13,774 nucleotides of DNA from Clostridia bacterium (lineage in GTDB: Bacteria > Bacillota_A > Clostridia > Christensenellales > Aristaeellaceae). Each line of letters starts with the position of its first letter. Position 1 is the first letter of the stretch. The DNA is taken from the NCBI GenBank assembly GCA_017397695.1, contig JAFQIF010000151.1, positions 1 through 13,774 of the forward strand. The letters run 5' to 3'. The position numbers and the translations under genes are program-made. Below are positions 8,861-13,774 of this stretch, one piece after another. The notes under the pieces are model-generated. The model was not told the origin of the DNA. It did no database searches and saw only the letters and a list, made by a program, of their open reading frames with translations.

Positions 8861-9130
8861 AAGAACTGCGCCTTACTCTGGGCATGATTCTGAACGTAGC
8901 AAAAGAAGATGGACTCATCAGCATCACCCCGGCAAAGTCAAAACGCCTACGCAATCCCTCCAGCAAAAAGAGCGTACGGGAAGCCCCAACCTCTGACGAA
9001 ACCGATGATATTGAATCATACCTTCAGGACATCCCTCAATCGCGTGACAGAAGGTATGTGGCTATGCTTTTGAAATCCCCCCGCCTGATATGAAGACATC
9101 CGGGGCTTACAAATCAAAAACTCCAGTTTC
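8861..9130 (+). pseudogene. Tyrosine recombinase (phage-type integrase) remnant, frameshifted
   Basis: From about 8861 one frame reads LTLGMILNVAKEDGLI, then PAKSKRLRNPSSKKSVREA and RDRRYVAMLL. This is the typical end of the core-binding domain and start of the catalytic domain of tyrosine recombinases of clostridial mobile elements. Where the family has box I (TGMRR.E, carrying the first catalytic Arg) this frame runs to a stop at about 9091, while the family-like continuation EDIRGLQIKN appears in another frame from 9092. The N-terminal domain and the rest of the catalytic domain (His-x-x-Arg and Tyr) are missing. An ATG at 8746 opens this frame, but the first 35 or so codons run through the inverted repeat and do not look like protein. 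A dead fragment of an integrated element; the family call rests on recognised motifs only. Confidence 0.65.
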
Positions 9131-9149
9131 TCCGAGCCGACCGTCAGCA

Positions 9150-11309
9150 TCACGTATCCAACCTCTGTCTTGCTACCAGCGCTGCAAATCGCCCATTCAT
9201 GGCAATCAGCTCATCATAGGTGCCGTCTTCAACAATATGCCCTTCATCCAGCACCACAATGCGGCTGCAATTCTGGATGGTCGAAAGACGGTGCGCGATG
9301 ACCACACGGGTACAATTCAGCGCACCCAGCGTGCGAACAGTATGCGCCTGCGCTACGTTATCCAGCGCGGAGGTTGCCTCGTCCATAAATACCACCCGCG
9401 GATTGCCGACCAGCGCGCGGGCAATCAACAGACGCTGACGCTGTCCTCCGGAGATGCCCGCGCCGTTTTCGCCCATCATGGTATAGAGCTTCATGGGCAT
9501 GCGGCGCACGTCATCGGCCAGTCCCGCCTTTTCCAGCGCATCCCATGCCTCTTCCTCCGTCATATCCGGTTTCGAGATGGACAGATTGCTGAAAATGGAT
9601 CCCTGCATCAATCGGCCGTTTTGCAGCACCGTGCCGATCTTCCGGCGAAGGCCGCGCACGTTCAGGGATTTCAGGTCATGATCGTCATAATAGATCGCGC
9701 CCTGTTCCGGCTTTTCAAAGCCCAGCATCAGGCGCATCAGGGTGGACTTGCCGCAGCCCGTTCCGCCGACGATGGCCACATACTCGCCAGGCTCAATATC
9801 CAGCGTCACGTCGTCAAGAAGCATCGGGGCTTCCTTGTTGTAGCGGAAGCTGACATGGCTGATGCTGATCTTGCCCGTAAGCGCGTCGGGCATATGCTTC
9901 TCAGGCTCAATCTCCGGTTCTGTTTCCAGAATGGGCTTCATCATATTCAGCATCGGGCCAAACTCCGTAATCACGGTCACAATGCCAATCAGCGACATAA
10001 ACGCGCCGGACACCATGCCGTAAGCAGAAGAAAACGCCATGTAGTTCGCTGCGGAAACGCTGCTTGCGGCAGCCGTATAATAGATGAGCACCGTGCCCAG
10101 CAGACTGACAAGCCCCAACAGCGCCTGCCTGTAAAGCAGGAGCAAAGGCTGGCGATAGGTCAGCTCGGCAACTTCCCGGTATTCCCCTGCCCATCTGGAA
10201 AAGATACGCTTTTCCGCGCCGGACAGACGGATCTTCTGGATACCGTTGATCATCGTCAGCTGCAGGCCGGACAGCTTTCCCTGCTTCTTCATGCGCAGAT
10301 TGCTGCGCTTAAGACCAATCGCCACGCAGGCCAGCGAAAGCACCGTCTGCAAAAGCAGTATAGCGACCGCAGGCGCCGCCAGCGCCGGCGCAAAGGCAGA
10401 AATCTGCGCAATGTAGATGAGCGAGAAAATGCCGGTCAGGCCCGAGGAAAAGACCGCTTTCACCGTAGACGCCGTCAGCTGATCAATGGAACTGAGCTGC
10501 GAGGCAATCTCGCCGGAGGCATGCTCCTTGAAAAAGGCTGCCGGCATCGCCATCACGCGGTTCATCGCCGCAGCCTGCAGGGAGGACCCCGCACGGACAT
10601 TCACCACGCCCACAGCCAGTGTGCGCAGCATGTTCGCCAGATGCGTCGATACCACCGAGAATACCAACAGAAACAAAACCGGCAGCACCAGACTCACGCG
10701 CCCCGAGGGGATCAGGCCTGAGAATACCAGCCGGTTCAACGCCGGAAGCGTCATCGCCAGCACGCTGGCCAGCGCCGTCGCGCCGAAAATCTGCACATAA
10801 TCCCACGCCGTCAGGGACTTGACCATGTAGCGATACAGATCGCGCAGGGTCAGCTTTCCCGCCGGCAGGGGCATATAGAAGCACTGCGCCTCCGATTCAA
10901 GCCGCGCCGCCGACTCGCGGGTGACGCGCACGCGCCTGCCTGCGCTTTTGTCGTAGAATTCGTAGTGGTTCTGTCTGGGCAGGATCGCCACCGTCTGCCC
11001 ATCGCAGGTTCTTCCCAGATAGGGACCGATGGCGTCCTTGTACCATTCGCCCTCCAAGCTCACCGTCCGGGCAGAAATGCCCATGATTTCGGTCACATAA
11101 GTCACTGGATCGGTATCCTGCGGAATCTCCGCCCGGCGATGATAAAACGAAAGGATCTCGCCGACCGCATCCGCCGCCTGTTTGCGTCCGGATTGATCCA
11201 TCTGCGGTCGGGCATTACCCGTAACCACAGAGGCAAGATCGCGATAGGCAGCATCGATCAGCGCATCGTCAAGGAGCGCGCGCTGGATGCTCTTTTCATT
11301 GTTTTCCAT
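9150..11309 (-). CDS. NHLM-type bacteriocin export ABC transporter, second subunit (no peptidase)
   Basis: A 719-residue half-transporter (membrane plus ATPase) of the nitrile-hydratase-leader-microcin export type (the family modelled as TIGR03797). The first 160 or so residues form a soluble region without the Cys/His motifs of a C39 peptidase; a membrane domain follows at about 165-450, then a complete nucleotide-binding domain: Walker A GGTGCGKST 515-523, signature SGGQ 620-623, Walker B Asp643-Glu644 in FMDEATSALD, H-loop His673. It starts with ATG at 11309, behind AAGGAG 9 bases upstream and 17 bases after the stop of the peptidase transporter gene, so the pair is one operon and likely works as a heterodimer or as paired exporters. 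The C terminus (ARQRLDT) abuts the integrase remnant, and its last few residues may be newly acquired. The substrate is expected to be a leader-processed RiPP; none is encoded in view. Confidence 0.93.
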   Translation of the reverse strand: MENNEKSIQRALLDDALIDAAYRDLASVVTGNARPQMDQSGRKQAADAVGEILSFYHRRAEIPQDTDPVTYVTEIMGISARTVSLEGEWYKDAIGPYLGRTCDGQTVAILPRQNHYEFYDKSAGRRVRVTRESAARLESEAQCFYMPLPAGKLTLRDLYRYMVKSLTAWDYVQIFGATALASVLAMTLPALNRLVFSGLIPSGRVSLVLPVLFLLVFSVVSTHLANMLRTLAVGVVNVRAGSSLQAAAMNRVMAMPAAFFKEHASGEIASQLSSIDQLTASTVKAVFSSGLTGIFSLIYIAQISAFAPALAAPAVAILLLQTVLSLACVAIGLKRSNLRMKKQGKLSGLQLTMINGIQKIRLSGAEKRIFSRWAGEYREVAELTYRQPLLLLYRQALLGLVSLLGTVLIYYTAAASSVSAANYMAFSSAYGMVSGAFMSLIGIVTVITEFGPMLNMMKPILETEPEIEPEKHMPDALTGKISISHVSFRYNKEAPMLLDDVTLDIEPGEYVAIVGGTGCGKSTLMRLMLGFEKPEQGAIYYDDHDLKSLNVRGLRRKIGTVLQNGRLMQGSIFSNLSISKPDMTEEEAWDALEKAGLADDVRRMPMKLYTMMGENGAGISGGQRQRLLIARALVGNPRVVFMDEATSALDNVAQAHTVRTLGALNCTRVVIAHRLSTIQNCSRIVVLDEGHIVEDGTYDELIAMNGRFAALVARQRLDT

Positions 11310-11318
11310 CCTTCGTGT

Positions 11319-11324
11319 CTCCTT
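11319..11324 (-). promoter_or_regulatory. Ribosome binding site of the second ABC transporter gene
   Basis: On the minus strand AAGGAG lies 9 bases before the ATG at 11309, just downstream of the TAA (11329-11327) of the preceding gene. This supports the chosen start and coupled expression. Confidence 0.7.
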
Positions 11325-11326
11325 CC

Positions 11327-13477
11327 TTATGATGCGTTGACTAGCGCGGTATAAGCTCCGCCAAGCGCAAGCAGCTCATCATGGGTGCCGCGCTCAACGA
11401 CGTCTCCGTCTTTCAAAACGAGGATTTCATCCGCGTCCCGGATTGTGGAAAGCCGGTGCGCAATCAGCAGCATCGTCATCCCGCGCGCCTTGATCGCATC
11501 CATCACCAGCGCTTCGGTCTGCGCATCCAGCGCAGACGTCGCCTCGTCCAGAATCAGAACGGACGGGTTGCCCGCCAGGGCGCGCGCGATTTCCAGTTGC
11601 TGGCGCTGTCCGCCAGAGAAATTGGCGCCGCCTTCGACGATATATGCATCATATCCGCCCGGATGCTTGAGAATCGCCTCATGCACCTGCGCGTCGCGGG
11701 CAGCTTGGATCATATCACTGTCGCTGATGGTGCCATCCGAAAAGCGGAAATTATCCTTCACCGTGCCGGAGAATAGAAAGATATCCTGATCGACCACAGC
11801 CACAGAGGACGTAAATGCCGCCCGGTCGTATGCAGACATAGGTTTTCCGTCAAAGAGAATCTCGCCCTCCCACGGCTGATACAGACCAGCTACGAGCTTG
11901 GACATGGTGGACTTTCCGCAGCCGGAGGAGCCCACCAGCGCGACCTTACGTCCCGGCGTCAGCTCCAGCGAAAAGTCCTTGATCACCGGCGCAGCCTGTC
12001 TGGAATAACCGAAGGTTACATGGCGGATGCTGATATGGCCCGTAATGGGAGACGCAGTTTTGTCCTGCGCTTGCTGATCTGCAAAGACTTCGTCCACGTC
12101 GTAATTGGTCACGTCCTCAATACGCTCCATGCTCGAGCGCATTTCCGTGATCTCCTGTCCTGCCGCGATAAGCTGCTCAGCCGGCGTGATGAACGATTGA
12201 AGCAGACTCTGAAGCGCCAGCAGCGCACCCGTCGTCAGTTCGCCGCGGATGATCAGCAGTGCGCCCAGCGCGATCAGCAGCACATTGGAAAGATTCAGCA
12301 GCAGCTGCGGAATGCTGCCCCAGTAGGTATTCAGGCGGGAAATCTTTGCCTGGCCACAAACCATGGCCGCCTGCATGCCCGTCCATCGGCCATACACGCC
12401 TTCCTCTGCTCCGCTGGCCTTGATGGTCTCCATCATGCCCAAAATGCTCGCCGTCGTGCCGGAAAGCATGCCGCTGTCGCGCGCAATCACCCGCGCGGTT
12501 GTCACGCGCCTGCGCGAGATGTATTGCGCAGCAAACAGATCGATCACCAGCGCAGAAACGCCAATCAGCGTCAGCACCGGGCTGATGGAAAGCATCATCA
12601 CCAGATAGACGGCCATGGTAATCAGGCCTACACCCATGGGCGCGAAGGTATTGAGCAGCGTATTGGCCACAGCGGCGTTATCCTGCTGACGGCCTGCGAT
12701 ATCGCCCGCCATGCGCTGAGAGAAAAACTGCATGGGCAGCCGCAGAACATGCATCAGATAATCGCAATTGGCCGATACAGCAAAGCGCCCCTGCACATAA
12801 TTCCGATAGGACGCCGTTGCCGCCTGCAAAAGAAACTGAACCACTGCCAGACCGGTCAGAAGCGCCAGAAGCGGCGCGAGCCACGCCGTATTGGCCCCGG
12901 TGAGGATCTTATCCACGAAGCTGGATGACAGCGCCGGCTGCACGACGCTCAGCACAGCAGCAGCCAGGCCGGACAAAGACAGGAACGCCAGCGCCGAGCC
13001 CGTCCCTTTGAGCCGTTTTTTTACAAAGGGCCAGATGCTGGTCGGCCGTCCGCCAGGCACAAAGTCAGCGCCAGGCACGATTTCCAGCGCAACGCCGCTG
13101 TACTGCTTTTCGAATTTATCCATCGGCACCACCACAGCGCCGCTCGCCGGATCGTTGATATACGCTCCCTTCTTGCCAAAGCCCGTCAGCACGACAAAAT
13201 GGCAGTTATTCCAGAAGAGGATACAGGGCAGCGTGATCTTCTCTTTCAGGCGATCTACGCTGTAGCGAAAGCCCTTACCCTCCATACCGAAACTGCGTGC
13301 GCCCCGGATGATGCTCTTCGCGCTCACGCCGTCGCGGGATACGCCCAGCTCCGTACGCACACGCGGCAGAGGAAGCCACTTGTCATAATAGGCCAGAATC
13401 ATGCACAGGCTGGCTGCGCCGCATTCCAGCGCCTCCATCTGCATGATGACCGGAACCCTTTTCCGCTTATCCTTCAT
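11327..13477 (-). CDS. NHLM-type peptidase-containing ABC transporter (C39 bacteriocin processing/export)
   Basis: A 716-residue PCAT-type transporter (family modelled as TIGR03796) that cuts the leader from a precursor peptide, usually after a double-glycine-type site, and exports the core across the inner membrane. The N-terminal C39 peptidase (about 1-125) is intact: oxyanion Gln13, catalytic Cys19 in LECGAAS, His93 in NCHFVVL and Asp109 in NDPASG. A transmembrane domain at about 150-440 is followed by an ATPase domain: Walker A GSSGCGKST 516-524, signature SGGQ 621-624, Asp644-Glu645 in LILDEATSALD, His674. I place the start at ATG 13477, because GAGG (13489-13486) lies 8 bases upstream; the GTG at 13486 directly touches that site and is too close to use, though it would add three residues. 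The stop of the HlyD-like gene ends 10 bases upstream and the second transporter follows by 17 bases: a tight operon. Confidence 0.95.
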   Translation of the reverse strand: MKDKRKRVPVIMQMEALECGAASLCMILAYYDKWLPLPRVRTELGVSRDGVSAKSIIRGARSFGMEGKGFRYSVDRLKEKITLPCILFWNNCHFVVLTGFGKKGAYINDPASGAVVVPMDKFEKQYSGVALEIVPGADFVPGGRPTSIWPFVKKRLKGTGSALAFLSLSGLAAAVLSVVQPALSSSFVDKILTGANTAWLAPLLALLTGLAVVQFLLQAATASYRNYVQGRFAVSANCDYLMHVLRLPMQFFSQRMAGDIAGRQQDNAAVANTLLNTFAPMGVGLITMAVYLVMMLSISPVLTLIGVSALVIDLFAAQYISRRRVTTARVIARDSGMLSGTTASILGMMETIKASGAEEGVYGRWTGMQAAMVCGQAKISRLNTYWGSIPQLLLNLSNVLLIALGALLIIRGELTTGALLALQSLLQSFITPAEQLIAAGQEITEMRSSMERIEDVTNYDVDEVFADQQAQDKTASPITGHISIRHVTFGYSRQAAPVIKDFSLELTPGRKVALVGSSGCGKSTMSKLVAGLYQPWEGEILFDGKPMSAYDRAAFTSSVAVVDQDIFLFSGTVKDNFRFSDGTISDSDMIQAARDAQVHEAILKHPGGYDAYIVEGGANFSGGQRQQLEIARALAGNPSVLILDEATSALDAQTEALVMDAIKARGMTMLLIAHRLSTIRDADEILVLKDGDVVERGTHDELLALGGAYTALVNAS

Positions 13478-13485
13478 CCGGCACA

Positions 13486-13489
13486 CCTC
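13486..13489 (-). promoter_or_regulatory. Ribosome binding site deciding the C39 transporter start
   Basis: GAGG on the minus strand shares bases with the TGA stop (13490-13488) of the HlyD-like gene and sits 8 bases before ATG 13477. It favours that ATG over the GTG at 13486 and suggests translational coupling of the two genes. Confidence 0.6.
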
Positions 13490-13774
13490 AGTTCATCAGG
13501 AAGTCAAATGGACGGGTCTGAGCCAACACAATTTCCAGCACAATCACGCCATCCGGGCACACACCCGGATCGAGATCGATTTTGATCTCCACATTATAAG
13601 GATTCAGCTGAAGCTGATCGCTGTAATAGGCGTTATCCATGGACGCGACAATATCTGCCGCATCGATGCTGGCGGTACCGCGGCTGACAAGAATACCTGC
13701 CATTTCCCCCTGATAATCGACGGTCATGCCGCTTTGCAGGGAAATCGAGTCTTTGGGCTTGAGATAGCCGGTAA
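13488..13774 (-). CDS. HlyD-like membrane fusion protein of the NHLM export system, C-terminal part
   Basis: Only the last 95 or so codons are in the window; the reading frame runs off the right edge, so the internal ATG at 13727 is not the start. The visible part reads GYLKPKDSISLQSGMTVDY at its beginning, which matches the 'lipoyl/beta-barrel then GM-V' style near the C terminus of HlyD-family adaptors, and ends in IVLAQTRPFDFLMN. The family has one N-terminal membrane helix and a periplasmic/extracellular body that helps ABC transporters pass peptides across the envelope. Identification leans on its place directly before the C39 transporter, as in NHLM operons (HlyD, ABC1, ABC2); the sequence alone is only moderately telling. 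An accessory bacteriocin-secretion protein of another family is possible. Confidence 0.75.
   Translation of the reverse strand, partial: TGYLKPKDSISLQSGMTVDYQGEMAGILVSRGTASIDAADIVASMDNAYYSDQLQLNPYNVEIKIDLDPGVCPDGVIVLEIVLAQTRPFDFLMN

Larger units (their letters stand above)
8588..9149. other. Intergenic scar between convergent operons
   Basis: These roughly 560 bases separate the + strand NRPS-MATE operon from the - strand export operon. The composition is visibly less GC-rich than the flanking genes. Contents are the orphan frame tail, the 12-bp inverted repeat and the broken integrase. I found no tRNA, intact small ORF with a ribosome binding site, leader-type peptide, direct repeat or recognisable attachment site. 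Confidence 0.6.

Noticed and set aside
8746..9093. An intact 115-residue small gene starting at ATG 8746
   Set aside because: Its first 35 or so codons run through the inverted repeat and look random; the remainder is an integrase fragment that loses frame, so I treat it as a remnant.
9080..9112. A C/G stem (CCCCG with CGGGG) just after the export operon as its terminator
   Set aside because: Only 5 base pairs with no following T-tract on the minus strand; it does not rise above chance.
8588..9149. A hidden RiPP precursor peptide for the NHLM exporter
   Set aside because: I found no small frame here with a ribosome binding site, a leader and a GG/GA-type cleavage site on either strand.
9090..10721. 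A 543-codon plus-strand open frame opposite the second ABC transporter
   Set aside because: His/Arg/Gln-rich nonsense typical of a frame antisense to a GC-rich gene; the minus strand has intact Walker A, signature and Walker B motifs.
12020..12928. A 302-codon plus-strand open frame opposite the C39 transporter
   Set aside because: Same antisense pattern, no motifs, and the minus strand encodes a clear transporter.

Overview
The window looks like a biosynthetic or accessory region from a GC-rich anaerobic Firmicute, probably a gut-type Clostridia lineage. This rests on strong AGGAG-type ribosome binding sites, G/C-rich third codon positions in every real gene, and the gene families: an NRPS ending in a reductase domain, and a clostridial-style NHLM (nitrile hydratase leader microcin) export system. 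The taxonomic call is inference; no rRNA, tRNA or other marker gene is present.

Left part (about 22-8587, + strand) is a two-gene operon. First is a very large NRPS, cut off at its 5' end inside a condensation domain, with the layout [C]-A-T-C-A-T-R. Sixteen bases after its stop comes a MATE-family exporter with an extra C-terminal histidine-kinase-like ATPase (HATPase_c) domain. The NRPS should join two amino acids (probably N-acylated, if the first C domain is a starter) and release them reductively as a peptide aldehyde, which may cyclise to a pyrazinone. The MATE protein is the obvious candidate exporter.

Middle part (8588-9149) has no intact gene. It holds a short orphan reading-frame remnant with weak LacI-like character, a perfect 12-bp inverted repeat likely to be a transcription terminator, and a frameshifted remnant of a tyrosine recombinase (integrase). 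This suggests an old mobile-element insertion between the two gene blocks.

Right part (9150-13774, - strand, converging on the NRPS operon) is a compact NHLM-type secretion operon. In transcription order it contains the C-terminal end of a HlyD-like membrane fusion protein (its start lies outside the window), an ABC transporter with an intact C39 double-glycine peptidase, and a second ABC transporter with a non-peptidase N-terminal region. Such systems cut leader peptides from RiPP precursors and export the cores. No precursor peptide is visible here, so the substrate must be encoded elsewhere, most likely beyond the right edge.

The points most worth a second look are the MATE-HATPase fusion (substituted N-box Asn, and an A8 run at the domain junction that could yield a MATE-only product), the two unusual A-domain specificity codes, and the close pairing of an NRPS aldehyde pathway with a RiPP exporter.
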